This document shows, piece after piece, positions 50,435 to 59,637 of a stretch of DNA of 64,000 bases. The stretch lies in the NCBI RefSeq assembly GCF_013426975.1, contig NZ_JACCPY010000004.1, forward strand, positions 124,001 to 188,000, in the 5' to 3' direction. Below the pieces are notes generated by a model, which saw only the letters and a list, made by a program, of their open reading frames with translations, searched no databases and was not told where the DNA came from. Every line of letters begins with the position of its first letter. Position 1 is the first letter of the stretch. Source of the DNA: Sphaerotilus sulfidivorans (lineage in GTDB: Bacteria; Pseudomonadota; Gammaproteobacteria; Burkholderiales; Burkholderiaceae_C). A program made the position numbers and the translations under genes.

Positions 50435-53400
50435 TCAGATCAATCGAACCCGGCCGCTCAACAGCTCTTGCATCATCCCTTGCTTGATGAGGCGGGTTTT
50501 TTCTCGGCGGGCTTCGAGGGCAATGATCTCGGCGTCAATGTCTGCAAGCGCGGAGGTGATATTTTTTTGCTCATTCGTCGGGGGAACTTGGACTTTTAAT
50601 CCGGCAAGAGTTTTTTGATTCAGGTTCACCATCGTTGAACCGACTGATGTTTCTTCTATTGCTGAAATGATCCTTGGTGTTGTCAATAATCGCTGAAGGA
50701 ACTCTGGACTTATTTCGCTACTGCATCGAATTATCATGGAACCAGTACCGCATAACCATCCGCTGTGCTCTGCACGAATGACTGCACATCGTCCCATGTC
50801 GCCTCTTCGGCCGATAATTATTTCCCCTTGTTTGAGACGAAAATCACTTAGCCGGTGAGCCGCATTTTCAGTGATTGTCATATCCTCACTTGGTAATAAT
50901 TTCCCATCAAAAATATGCATAGGATTTATTATTGGTATGCCGCTTGAAACGTAGTCGGATTTGTGTAGAGCACTACCAAATGGTCCTGTTCGGAACTTTG
51001 CTTTATCTCCCAATGTATGGATGGACCATTCCCCAGGTATTTGACCTAAATCTGTCTTGTGGGTTGTTTTTTGCACCAAATTAGAGTGCATCGCTTTGAG
51101 GTGCCGATCAACTTGACACGACACTTTAGAAAGTTCCTCGATCAGCGTTGGCAACGGCACCGCATACCGCTCCCCCAATTCCCGCACCCGCCCCGTCAAC
51201 CCCTGCGACACCCGATCCAGCTCCGACTGCACATCCGCCGCCAGCCGCGTCATCCACTTGTCGTCGATCACCAGCGCCCGGATCTCGTCGTCAGTCAGCG
51301 TCGCGTATTGCCGCGCGGCCTTCGTCTCCAGCGCCTTGCGGGCGTCCTTGATGCGCCGCCCCGCGTCGGCTTCCTGGTCGTTCAGTGCCAGCCACGCCTC
51401 CAACTGCACCCGCTCGTCCGCCGCCCCCGGATCGCCCTTGACCGCCTTCAGCCGCGCCTTGACGCTCGCCGCCGTCAGCTTGCCCTTGTCCGTGCGTGCC
51501 TCGTTCAGCAGCCCGTCCTCGCCGCCGTGTTCCTCTTCCAGTTCCTCCAGCCGCCGCGTGAACCCGTCGCGCACCGTCTCCAGCGCCGCCACCCGCGCCG
51601 CGTCCGCCGCGAAATACCGCGCCACCACCAGCGCCATCGGAATCAGGCCCGCGTTCGGCTGCGCCCGCCAGCCGTCCTGGACGATCTGCGCCACGTCGTC
51701 CTGCATCACCTCGTCCCAGTAGTCCATCAGGTGCTGGTACACGTCATAGGCGTCGATCAGCGGCGCCCCCTCGAACCGCGCCAGGATCGACTCCCCCAGT
51801 TCGCGCACCAGCGCCCGCGCCGAGTCGCCCACCGCCAGCGCCCGCAGCCCCGCCGTGCTCTCCGCACGCCACGCCGCAAACCGCCCGCTCACCGTCGCAT
51901 TGAACGCCGCGAACTCCGCATGGCCGAAGATCGCCGCCCGGATCTCCGCCGCCGGCACCTTCAGCCGCACATGCCCCGGCCGCCCCGCCAGATCCTCGAA
52001 CAAGGCCGCCCGCACCCCCGGAAACACCGCCCAGTAAGGCTGCAGCGCGTCGATGTCCCGCCGCGGAATGCCGCCGCGCAGGTGCGCCTCGATGTCCTGC
52101 AAGTCCTCCGGCTCGCTGCCGTCGATGTAGCGCGGGATGTTCAGGTTCCAGTCGTTGGCCTCGATCTCCGCCAGCGGCACCCGGCGCGCATACCGCGGCG
52201 CCTCGACTTGGCGCGTCACGACGTCCACGATGCGGTGGATGTCCTGCGCCCGCAGCCGGTTCTTGTTGCCGTCCTTGCGAAAGCCCCGGCTCGCATCGAC
52301 CACGAACACGCTGTCCCGCGTCGCCGCCTGTGACTTGTCCAGCACCAGGATGCAGGCCGGGATACCGGTGCCGTAGAACAGGTTCGCCGGCAGCCCGATC
52401 AGCGTCTGGATGAAGCCCTGTTTCAGCAGCCGCTGCCGGATCAGCCCCTCCGCGCCACCCCGGAACAGCACCCCGTGCGGCAGGATCACCGCCGCCCGCC
52501 CGGTGCTCTTCAACACCTTCAGGATGTGCAGCAGGAAAGCGTAATCGCCGTTCTTCTCCGGCGGCACGCCATACACGAAGCGGCCGAACTCATCGTCCTG
52601 CGGCTGCAGCCCGTTGCTCCACGCCTTGCTGGAGAAGGGCGGATTGGCCACTACATAGTCAAACGTCTTCAACTGCCCCGCCGCATCGCGGAACTGCGGC
52701 GACGACAGCGTGTTGCCCTTCTCGATCGCGCCGGTGGTGCAGTCGTGCAGGATCATGTTCATCTTGGCCAGCGCGCTGGTGGCGTTGTCCATTTCCTGCC
52801 CGTAGAGCGTCAGCCCGTGCGGCGCCTCGGCCGCCACCTTCAGCAACAGCGAGCCGGAGCCGCAGGTCGGGTCGTGCGCGCTTTTGGAGGCCGGCGTGTC
52901 CGCCCCGATGCCCAGCAGCCGCGCCATCACGGTCGACACCTCGGCGGGCGTGTAGAACTGGCCCTTGCTCTTGCCGCTCTCGGTGGCGAAGTGGCGCATC
53001 AGGAACTCGTAGGCGTCGCCGAGCAGGTCATCGCCCTCGGCCCGGTTGCCGCTGAAGTCCAGCCCCGGCGCGTTGAAGATGCCGATCAGGTTCGAGAGCC
53101 GATCGACCATCTCCCGGCCCTTGCCGAGCTTGTCCGGGTCGTTGAAGTCCACCAGCGTGATCACGCCGGTCAGGTCGTTTTCCTCCGCCAGCGCGGCGAT
53201 TGCCTTGTTCAGCTTGTCGCCGATTTCCTTGTCGCCCTTGAGCGCCACCAGGTCATGGAAGCGGCTGCCCTCGGGCACGAAGATCTGTCCGTCCGGATCA
53301 CCCGCATACCGGTCGCTGACGTACTTCATGAACAGCAGCACCAGCACATAGTCCTTGTACTGGCTGGCGTCCATGCCGCCGCGCAGCTCATCGCAGCTCT

Positions 53401-53440
53401 TCCACAGCGATGCATACAGTTCTGATTTCTTGACGGCCAT
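50435..53440 (-). CDS. hsdM: Type I DNA methyltransferase fused to a half specificity subunit (HsdM-HsdS)
   Basis: 1001 residues. Residues 1-780 are HsdM: an N-terminal helical domain (SLWKSCDELRGGMDASQYKDYVLVLLFMKYVSDRY), SAM motif DPTCGSGSLLLKVA, catalytic NPPF and a long helical C-terminal part. Residues from about 785 are one target-recognition domain plus a conserved helix (PGEWSIHTLGDKAKF... and NITSALADIDAEIIALEARREKTRLIKQGMMQELLSGRVRL). A single recognition domain implies dimerisation on a palindromic site. The recognition part (about 50540-51110) is much AT-richer than the methylase part. Confidence 0.92.
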   Translation of the reverse strand: MAVKKSELYASLWKSCDELRGGMDASQYKDYVLVLLFMKYVSDRYAGDPDGQIFVPEGSRFHDLVALKGDKEIGDKLNKAIAALAEENDLTGVITLVDFNDPDKLGKGREMVDRLSNLIGIFNAPGLDFSGNRAEGDDLLGDAYEFLMRHFATESGKSKGQFYTPAEVSTVMARLLGIGADTPASKSAHDPTCGSGSLLLKVAAEAPHGLTLYGQEMDNATSALAKMNMILHDCTTGAIEKGNTLSSPQFRDAAGQLKTFDYVVANPPFSSKAWSNGLQPQDDEFGRFVYGVPPEKNGDYAFLLHILKVLKSTGRAAVILPHGVLFRGGAEGLIRQRLLKQGFIQTLIGLPANLFYGTGIPACILVLDKSQAATRDSVFVVDASRGFRKDGNKNRLRAQDIHRIVDVVTRQVEAPRYARRVPLAEIEANDWNLNIPRYIDGSEPEDLQDIEAHLRGGIPRRDIDALQPYWAVFPGVRAALFEDLAGRPGHVRLKVPAAEIRAAIFGHAEFAAFNATVSGRFAAWRAESTAGLRALAVGDSARALVRELGESILARFEGAPLIDAYDVYQHLMDYWDEVMQDDVAQIVQDGWRAQPNAGLIPMALVVARYFAADAARVAALETVRDGFTRRLEELEEEHGGEDGLLNEARTDKGKLTAASVKARLKAVKGDPGAADERVQLEAWLALNDQEADAGRRIKDARKALETKAARQYATLTDDEIRALVIDDKWMTRLAADVQSELDRVSQGLTGRVRELGERYAVPLPTLIEELSKVSCQVDRHLKAMHSNLVQKTTHKTDLGQIPGEWSIHTLGDKAKFRTGPFGSALHKSDYVSSGIPIINPMHIFDGKLLPSEDMTITENAAHRLSDFRLKQGEIIIGRRGDMGRCAVIRAEHSGWLCGTGSMIIRCSSEISPEFLQRLLTTPRIISAIEETSVGSTMVNLNQKTLAGLKVQVPPTNEQKNITSALADIDAEIIALEARREKTRLIKQGMMQELLSGRVRLI

Positions 53441-53656
53441 CTTGGTCCCGGTTGGCTGAAAACGCGGGGCGGAGCGTACCTTGCCTGGTGCATTCGCTGT
53501 GTCCGTCGGGAACGTCAGCCGAGGCAAGGAAGGCGGTCGCTCGGGGCCCGACAAACCGCATCGTTCCTGCCGGATCCGGTGCCCGCGGTCAGGGGGGCGA
53601 TGGCGTCGCGCGGCGCGTGATGGTTACGATGTGTATCCCATTGTTTCCATCCGAAG

Positions 53657-55048
53657 ATGCCCCGCGCTGCCGCCCCGCCCGCCGACGATGACGATTCCGG
53701 CTTTCCCGCGACGATCCAGGAGCCGCTGCCCGGCGTCGCGGCGTCTTCCTCCGACGAGGACGACGACAGCCCGCTGTTCCGCCCCGAGGTGATGGCCGGA
53801 CGGCGTCCGCGTCTGGCGGGCGAGGTGCTGCTGGGCGCGCGGCCGCTGTGGAATGCGGTCACGCTGATCGCGCTGCTGCTGGCCGGCGCGCTGGTGCTGC
53901 TGGTCGCGCAGGGCAGCTACACCCGGCGTGCCACCGTCGGTGGCCAGCTGGTGCCGGTGCAGGGCGTGATGCGCATCGTGGCGCCGCAGGGCGCCACCGT
54001 CATCGAGCAGCGGGTGCGCGAGGGCCAGCCGGTGCGCCGCGGCGAGGTGCTCTATGTGCTGGGCACCGACCGGCCGGCCGGCGCCGAGACGGTCGCCGGC
54101 TACCAGGCGCAGATCAGCGGCAGCATCGCGCAGCGCCGCGAGCTGCTCGAGGCCGAGCGCCGCCGCACCGTCGAGTCGCTGGAGGCCGACATCGGCGCGC
54201 TGCAGCGCCGGGTGAGCGCGATGGGCGCCGAGCGCGGCCAGATCAGCCAGCAGCAGACCGAGCAGCGTCGCCGCGTCGCGCTGGCCGAGGAGAGCGCGCA
54301 GCGCCAGCGCCTGCTGTTCGAGCAGGGCCTGGTGACCCGCGAGGCCTGGCAGGAGCGCGAGCGCGATCTCTCCGACCAGCGCCAGCGCCTGCAGGCGCTC
54401 GGACGCGATGCGCTGGCGCTGGCGCGCGAGCAGGCGCAGGTCGAGCAGCAGCTCGACCAGGCCCGCGCCGCGCGCCAGACCCGCGAGCAGTCGATCGAGC
54501 GTGAGCTGGCGCTGCTGGGCGAGCAGCTGGCCGACGCCGAGGCGCGCCGGCGCATCGTCATCACCGCGCCGCAGGACGGGCGCGCGACGCTGCTGCAGGG
54601 CGCGCCCGGCACGACGGTCGACGCGGTGCGCCCGCTGCTGGTGCTGGTGCCCGACGACACGACGCTGCAGGCGGTGCTGTATGCGCCCAGCCGCACCGTC
54701 GGCTTCGTGCGGCCCGGCACGCCGGTCTGGCTGCGCCATGAGGCCTTTCCGTACCAGAAGTTCGGCCACCAGCGCGGCGAGGTGGTGGCGGTGTCGACCT
54801 ATCCGGCGGGTCTGGACGACCAGCTCGGCCTGGCCAGCTTCGCGCCGGATGCCGCGGGCGCCGGGGCCAGCGCGGAACCGCTCTATGCGATCACCGTGCG
54901 GCTGGAGCGTCAGGTCTTCCCGGCGCAGGCGAGCGCGCCGCTGCGCCCGGGCCTGCGGGTGCAGGCCGATCTGATGATGGAGCAGCGCCGGCTGTGGGAA
55001 TGGATGCTCGAGCCGCTGCTGACCGCGGCCAAGGCGGTGAAGGCGTGA
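53657..55048 (+). CDS. HlyD-family adaptor of a bacteriocin exporter
   Basis: 463 residues. An acidic Pro-rich N-terminus, one membrane helix (AVTLIALLLAGALVLLVAQGSYTRR), a biotin-lipoyl part, a long coiled coil (about 150-285, rich in RRELLEAERRR and QQQTEQRRRVALAEES) and a C-terminal beta-barrel. TRRATVGGQLVP and the tail YAITVRLE follow the CvaA/lactococcin-adaptor pattern. It spans the periplasm from the C39 exporter, whose gene starts 8 bases on, to an outer-membrane channel encoded elsewhere. Confidence 0.9.
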   Translation: MPRAAAPPADDDDSGFPATIQEPLPGVAASSSDEDDDSPLFRPEVMAGRRPRLAGEVLLGARPLWNAVTLIALLLAGALVLLVAQGSYTRRATVGGQLVPVQGVMRIVAPQGATVIEQRVREGQPVRRGEVLYVLGTDRPAGAETVAGYQAQISGSIAQRRELLEAERRRTVESLEADIGALQRRVSAMGAERGQISQQQTEQRRRVALAEESAQRQRLLFEQGLVTREAWQERERDLSDQRQRLQALGRDALALAREQAQVEQQLDQARAARQTREQSIERELALLGEQLADAEARRRIVITAPQDGRATLLQGAPGTTVDAVRPLLVLVPDDTTLQAVLYAPSRTVGFVRPGTPVWLRHEAFPYQKFGHQRGEVVAVSTYPAGLDDQLGLASFAPDAAGAGASAEPLYAITVRLERQVFPAQASAPLRPGLRVQADLMMEQRRLWEWMLEPLLTAAKAVKA

Positions 55049-55056
55049 GAGAGAAC

Positions 55057-57258
55057 ATGGACACCCAGAACTCCGGAGCGGGCAAGGCGCAGCTGCTGAT
55101 CGACAGCCTGCGCATCGCGCTGGCGATGCGCTCGCGCGTGCCGGTGGTGCTGCAGACCGAGGCGGCCGAGTGCGGCCTGGCCTGCCTGGCCATGGTGCTG
55201 GGCCATTTCGGGGTGCGCACCGACCTGCTGGCGCTGCGCCGCCGCCATGCGGTGTCGCTGTCGGGCATGAGCCTGGGTGGGCTGGTGACGGTGGCCGCGG
55301 CAGAGCATCTGGCCTCGCGCGCGCTGCGGCTGGAGGTCGACGAGCTGGTGCAGCTGCGCCGGCCCTGCATCCTGCACTGGGACCTGAGCCACTTCGTCGT
55401 GCTGAAGGAGGCCGACGCCCGCGGCGCGGTCATCCTGGACCCGGCGCGGGGCGAGCGCCGGGTGAGCCGGCGCGAGCTGTCGGAGCATTTCACCGGCGTG
55501 GCGCTGGAGCTGTGGCCCGCCGAGGGCTTCCGGCCGCGGACCGAGCGCACCCGCGTCACGCTGCCACGGCTGATCGGCCAGGTGCGCGGCGGCGGCGCGA
55601 TGCTGGCGCGGCTGCTGGCGCTGTCGCTGGCGCTGGAGGTGTTCGCGCTGGCGCATCCGCAGTTCACCCAGTGGGTGACCGACCAGGTGCTGCTGTCGCG
55701 CGACCATGAGCTGCTGACGCTGCTCGGCCTGGGCTTCGTGCTGATCACCGTGACCGAGCAGGGCCTGGCGCTGCTGCGCGGCTGGCTGCTGGCGGCGGTG
55801 TCGGCCTCGCTGAAGCTGCAGTGGCGCAGCAATGTGCTGCAGCATCTGCTCGATCTGCCGGTGGCCTGGTTCCAGAAGCGCCACCTGGGCGACGTGATCT
55901 CGCGCTTCCAGTCGATCGACCACATCCAGCAGGTGCTGACCACCACCTTCGTCGAGGCCACGCTCGACGGGGTGATGGCGCTGTTCGCGCTCGGGCTGAT
56001 GCTGATGTACAGCCCCAAGCTGGCCGGCGTGGCGGTGCTGGCGGTGCTGCTGTACACGCTGCTGCTGGTGCTGATCTTCCGGCCGCTGCTGCGCGCGCGC
56101 GAGGAGGAGATCGTGCGCGAGGCCACCCAGTCCTCGCATGTGCTGGAGTCGGTGCGCGGCGTGCGGGCGCTCAAGCTCTTCGGCCGTCAGGCCGAGCGGC
56201 GTGCGCACTGGCAGTCGCTGCTGGCGGCCGAGCTCAATGCCGGCCTGCGGGTGCAGGCGCTGCAGCTGGTGCGCAGCATCGGCCGCAGCCTGTTCTCCGG
56301 CCTGTCGACGGTGGCCATCCTGTGGATGGGCGCGCAGGCGGTGCTCGCGGGCGAACTGACGCTGGGCATGCTGCTGGCCTTCATCGCCTACCGCACCCAG
56401 TTCGACGGCCGCATGACCGACCTGGTGATGAAGCTGCTGGAGCTGCGCCTGCTGCGCCTGGACGCCGAGCGTCTGGCCGACATCGTGCTCACGCCCACCG
56501 AGACCGAGGAGCAGGACGGCCGCGCCCCGCAGGGCCTGCCGCCGCCGGGCGCAGGCCAGCCGCTCGACATCCGCTGCCAGGGCCTGCGCTTTCGCTATTC
56601 CGACCATGAGCCCTTTGTCATCGACGGCCTGGATCTGGTGATTCCCGAGGGCCAGTGCGTGGCCGTCGTGGGGCCCTCGGGCGGCGGCAAGAGCACGCTG
56701 GTCAACCTGCTGCTGGGCGATCTCAGGCCGGTCGAGGGCGAGATCCGCGTCGCCGGCGTGCCGCTGGCGCGCATCGGCCGCACGCCCTGGCGCGCCTGCG
56801 TCGGCGCGGTGATGCAGGACGATGCGCTCTTCGCCGGCACGCTGGCCGAGAACATCGCCTTCTTCGACCCGCAGCCCGACCTGGCGCGCATCGGCCTGTG
56901 CGCCGAGCTGGCGGCGATCCGCGACGACATCGAGGCGATGCCGATGGGCCTGCACACCCTCGTCGGCGACATGGGCACGACGCTGTCGGGCGGGCAGAAG
57001 CAGCGCATCCTGCTGGCGCGTGCGCTCTACAAGGGCCCGCGGGTGCTGATCCTCGACGAGGCCACCAGCCACCTCGACGTGCAGCGCGAGGCCGGCGTCA
57101 ATGCGGCGGTCGCGCGCATGGGCATCACCCGCATCGTCATCGCGCACCGCCCCGAGACGGTGGCCGCGGCCGAGCGGGTGGTGGCGCTGGAGGGCGGGCG
57201 CATCGTCTTCGACGGACCGCCGGCGGCGTGGCTGCAGCGGGTGGCCCGGCAGGGCTGA
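55057..57258 (+). CDS. Peptidase-containing ABC exporter (C39, bacteriocin processing)
   Basis: 733 residues from ATG 55057. The N-terminal C39 peptidase has TEAAECGLACLAMVLGHFG (catalytic Cys), HWDLSHFVVLKEA (His) and VILDPARGERR (Asp). A six-helix transmembrane domain and an ATPase follow with GPSGGGKSTL, MQDDALFAGTLAENIAFF, TLSGGQKQRILLARAL, LILDEATSHLD and IAHRPETV. It cuts leader peptides after Gly-Gly and exports the product; the precursor encoded at 57370-57516 is its likely substrate. Confidence 0.94.
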   Translation: MDTQNSGAGKAQLLIDSLRIALAMRSRVPVVLQTEAAECGLACLAMVLGHFGVRTDLLALRRRHAVSLSGMSLGGLVTVAAAEHLASRALRLEVDELVQLRRPCILHWDLSHFVVLKEADARGAVILDPARGERRVSRRELSEHFTGVALELWPAEGFRPRTERTRVTLPRLIGQVRGGGAMLARLLALSLALEVFALAHPQFTQWVTDQVLLSRDHELLTLLGLGFVLITVTEQGLALLRGWLLAAVSASLKLQWRSNVLQHLLDLPVAWFQKRHLGDVISRFQSIDHIQQVLTTTFVEATLDGVMALFALGLMLMYSPKLAGVAVLAVLLYTLLLVLIFRPLLRAREEEIVREATQSSHVLESVRGVRALKLFGRQAERRAHWQSLLAAELNAGLRVQALQLVRSIGRSLFSGLSTVAILWMGAQAVLAGELTLGMLLAFIAYRTQFDGRMTDLVMKLLELRLLRLDAERLADIVLTPTETEEQDGRAPQGLPPPGAGQPLDIRCQGLRFRYSDHEPFVIDGLDLVIPEGQCVAVVGPSGGGKSTLVNLLLGDLRPVEGEIRVAGVPLARIGRTPWRACVGAVMQDDALFAGTLAENIAFFDPQPDLARIGLCAELAAIRDDIEAMPMGLHTLVGDMGTTLSGGQKQRILLARALYKGPRVLILDEATSHLDVQREAGVNAAVARMGITRIVIAHRPETVAAAERVVALEGGRIVFDGPPAAWLQRVARQG

Positions 57259-57298
57259 GACCGGGCCCGGGCCTGTCTGCCGGTCGATGAAAAGCACA

Positions 57299-57321
57299 AA
57301 GGGCCGCACGAGGCGGCCCTT
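57299..57321. terminator. Bidirectional terminator between exporter and precursor genes
   Basis: A perfect 9-bp stem AAGGGCCGC / GCGGCCCTT with a 5-base loop lies between the two convergent genes. Read on the minus strand it is followed by TTGTGCTTTT, a moderately U-rich tract, so it best serves the precursor gene. Confidence 0.6.
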
Positions 57322-57369
57322 GCAAGGGGTGTGAGCCGGTCGCGCCGGTTCAGCACCGCATCGGCTGCA

Positions 57370-57516
57370 TCAGCACTTCGGCGGCTGGTGCTTGACCGGC
57401 TGGCTCGGCGGGCAGTAGCTGTAGCTCTTGGCGGCGAACAGGTGACGCAGCAGACCGCCGAACAGGAAAAAGCCGCCCGAGACCGCCTTCAGTTCTTCCT
57501 TCTTGAGTTCACGCAT
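57370..57516 (-). CDS. Double-glycine-leader bacteriocin precursor
   Basis: 48 residues from ATG 57516, with GGAAGGA well placed upstream; the in-frame longer reading has no support. The leader MRELKKEELKAVSGG matches the E-L-x5-L-x2-V-S-G-G pattern cut by C39 peptidases. The core (residues 16-48, 33 residues) has a hydrophobic Phe/Leu/Gly N-terminal half and a Pro-, Lys- and Tyr-rich tail with C35 and C48, which could form a disulfide loop. It is basic and unlike named microcins I know. No immunity gene is seen nearby. Confidence 0.82.
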   Translation of the reverse strand: MRELKKEELKAVSGGFFLFGGLLRHLFAAKSYSYCPPSQPVKHQPPKC

Positions 57517-57619
57517 GATCGTTCCTTCCGTGTGGTGGTGATGAATGGTGTGGACGAGCCGAGCCGGTGCCATCCGGTGCCGGATCGGAGCGCGGTGTCC
57601 TGGGTGTTGCGCTGCGTGC

Positions 57620-57648
57620 AGTATTTAACGAAAAGTTACTTTTGGCAA
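57620..57648 (-). promoter_or_regulatory. Predicted promoter of the bacteriocin gene
   Basis: Minus strand TTGCCA (57648-57643), a 17-base spacer and AATACT (57625-57620). The spacer contains a perfect palindrome AAAAGT-T-ACTTTT (57631-57643), a possible operator. It is the only AT-rich patch in the 233-base gap and would give a leader of about 95 bases. Confidence 0.5.
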
Positions 57649-57749
57649 CACTCCGGCAAGGCCTGGGGCCATCGGGTGCGGGCGGGCCTCAGCACGGGGC
57701 AAGGAAGGGGTGACGTGGCGAGGCGGCGAGGCGACGCGCTGGGCCGCGC

Positions 57750-58571
57750 TCACCAGGTGGTGTCGGACAGGCGATGCGGGTCGAGCGTCGGCACATGCGA
57801 GCCGGTCATCTGCAGCGCGCCGGGCAGCAGCTCGGCGCGGATCTGGCGGGTGGCGGGCTGCGGCTCGCCGTCGATGAGGATGGGCATCGGCTGTGCGGCC
57901 TCGATGCGCAGGCGCAGCGCGGGGCGGGCCGGCGGCCGCGCCGCGGGGTGCAGCAGGCGCTGCCAGAGCGGGCGCTGCGGCTCGTCGAGCAGATGCAGCA
58001 GCGCGTCGTCGATCAGCACCGGGGCGATGCGATCAGGCGCATCGCGGTCGGCCGGCGGCGGGGTGGCGTTGCACAGGCGCAGGCGCCGCACCGGCTGCGG
58101 CAGCGCGACGCGGTGCTGGTCGATCCACAGCGACAGCGGCTGACCGGCCTCGATCCGCACCAGTCCGGCGAAATGCAGCACCGCCGCGTCGGTCTCGATC
58201 AGGCCGATGTCGACCGCGGCGGTCGGTGCATGCAGCGCATGCAGCAGGGCCTGGCGCCAGTCGAGCTGGTCGAGGTGCAGGCTGCAGGCCACCTCGTTGT
58301 GCTGACCTGCCGGCACCAGGCCGACCCGCAGACCGCCCTTGAGCAGCGCCGGCAGCATCGCGTGCAGCGTGCCGTCGCCGCCGATCAGCGCGATGCGGGT
58401 GCGCGGCGCCAGGATGCTCAGCCGCGCCCGGGCCTCGGTCACGCTGGCGGCGCTCAGCAGCGGCACGCCGGGGGCATGGCGCGCCAGCCAGTCGGCCACC
58501 GGGTGGCGCAGCTCGCCGGCCCGGCCCCGCGCGGCCAGCGCATTGAGCAGCACGACAGCCGGCGGCGCCAC
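57750..58571 (-). CDS. Diacylglycerol kinase-like lipid kinase
   Basis: 273 residues from GTG 58571. IALIGGDGTLHAMLPALL is the nucleotide-binding GGDGT motif of the DAGK catalytic fold (YegS/DgkB group), and VGLVPAGQHNEVACSL replaces the usual P.GT.ND loop. The C-terminal beta-domain ends with ILIDGEPQPATRQIRAELLPGALQM. It probably phosphorylates a lipid or related substrate at the membrane surface. It begins 20 bases after the dehydrogenase stop. Confidence 0.82.
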   Translation of the reverse strand: MAPPAVVLLNALAARGRAGELRHPVADWLARHAPGVPLLSAASVTEARARLSILAPRTRIALIGGDGTLHAMLPALLKGGLRVGLVPAGQHNEVACSLHLDQLDWRQALLHALHAPTAAVDIGLIETDAAVLHFAGLVRIEAGQPLSLWIDQHRVALPQPVRRLRLCNATPPPADRDAPDRIAPVLIDDALLHLLDEPQRPLWQRLLHPAARPPARPALRLRIEAAQPMPILIDGEPQPATRQIRAELLPGALQMTGSHVPTLDPHRLSDTTW

Positions 58572-58590
58572 GATGCGGCCGCCCCGGTCT

Positions 58591-59439
58591 TCAGTAGCTG
58601 TAGACGCCGCGGCCGGTCTTGCGACCCAGCCAGCCGGCGGCCACATATTCCTTCAGCAGCGGGCAGGGACGGTACTTGGAGTCGTTGAACTCCTGCATGT
58701 AGACGTTCATCACCGCCAGGCAGACATCCAGGCCGATCATGTCGGCCAGCGCCAGCGGGCCGATCGGCTGGTTGCAGCCCAGCTTCATGCCGGCGTCGAT
58801 GTCCTCCGGCGAGGCCAGGCCTTCGGCCAGCACGAAGAAGGCCTCGTTGATCATCGGCACCAGGATGCGGTTGACGACGAAGCCCGGCGCGTTCTTCACC
58901 GTGATCGGCGTCTTGCCCAGGCGGGTGGACAGCTCGTGCACCGCGGCGTGGGTGGCGTCCGAGGTCTGCAGGCCGCGGATGATCTCGACCAGCGCCATCA
59001 TCGGCACCGGGTTGAAGAAGTGCATGCCGATGAAGCGGTCGGCGCGCTGGGTCTTGGCGGCCAGCTGGGTGATCGAGATCGAGCTGGTGTTGGTGGCGAC
59101 GATCACCTCCGGCGCCAGCAGCGCGTCGAGCTGGCCGAGGATCTTGATCTTCAGCGCCTCGTTCTCGGTGGCGGCCTCGATGACCAGCTGCGCGGCCTTC
59201 AGGTCGTCGTAGCTGGTCGAGGGCTTGATGCGGGCCAGCGCGGCGGCCTTCTGCTCGGCGGTGAGCTTCTCCTTCTTGATCAGGCGGTCGAAGCTGCCGG
59301 CGACGGTGGCCAGGCCCTTCTGGACCGCCGCCTCGCTGATGTCGACCATGACGACGTCGAGACCGGCCTGCGCGCAGACCTGCGCGATGCCGTTGCCCAT
59401 GGTGCCGGCGCCGATGATGCCGACGGTCTGGATGCTCAT
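58591..59439 (-). CDS. 3-hydroxybutyryl-CoA / 3-hydroxyacyl-CoA dehydrogenase
   Basis: 282 residues: Rossmann motif VGIIGAGTMGNGIAQVCA, VIEAATENEALK, NTSSISITQLA, HFFNPVPMMALVEIIRG and C-terminal KNAPGFVVNRILVPMINEAFFVLAEG with catalytic His and Asn. Size and sequence fit Hbd/PaaH-type short enzymes acting on 3-hydroxybutyryl-CoA with NAD(P), in butyrate, polyhydroxybutyrate or phenylacetate metabolism. No beta-oxidation genes adjoin. Confidence 0.95.
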   Translation of the reverse strand: MSIQTVGIIGAGTMGNGIAQVCAQAGLDVVMVDISEAAVQKGLATVAGSFDRLIKKEKLTAEQKAAALARIKPSTSYDDLKAAQLVIEAATENEALKIKILGQLDALLAPEVIVATNTSSISITQLAAKTQRADRFIGMHFFNPVPMMALVEIIRGLQTSDATHAAVHELSTRLGKTPITVKNAPGFVVNRILVPMINEAFFVLAEGLASPEDIDAGMKLGCNQPIGPLALADMIGLDVCLAVMNVYMQEFNDSKYRPCPLLKEYVAAGWLGRKTGRGVYSY

Positions 59440-59637
59440 GTGGGTGCTCCGGGAAAGGTGAGGGGGATGAAGGGGCTCGGACAGAGGGGTCCGAAAAAAG
59501 AACGGTCGTTCGATTCTGCCTGAGGCCGCTCACGCCGGCCTGACGCCAGTCACTCTTCTTAGAATCATGCCCTTGTCCGCGCCTGACCGCGAGCGCCGTG
59601 CGCATGCGGCCAGCGGACCCGATCACCCGTGCCCACC

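Noticed and set aside
59440-59637. T-box or other riboswitch before valS
   Set aside because: No T-box core or specifier pattern was recognised, and such leaders are not expected in this group. Only a weak promoter-like TTAGAAT is present.
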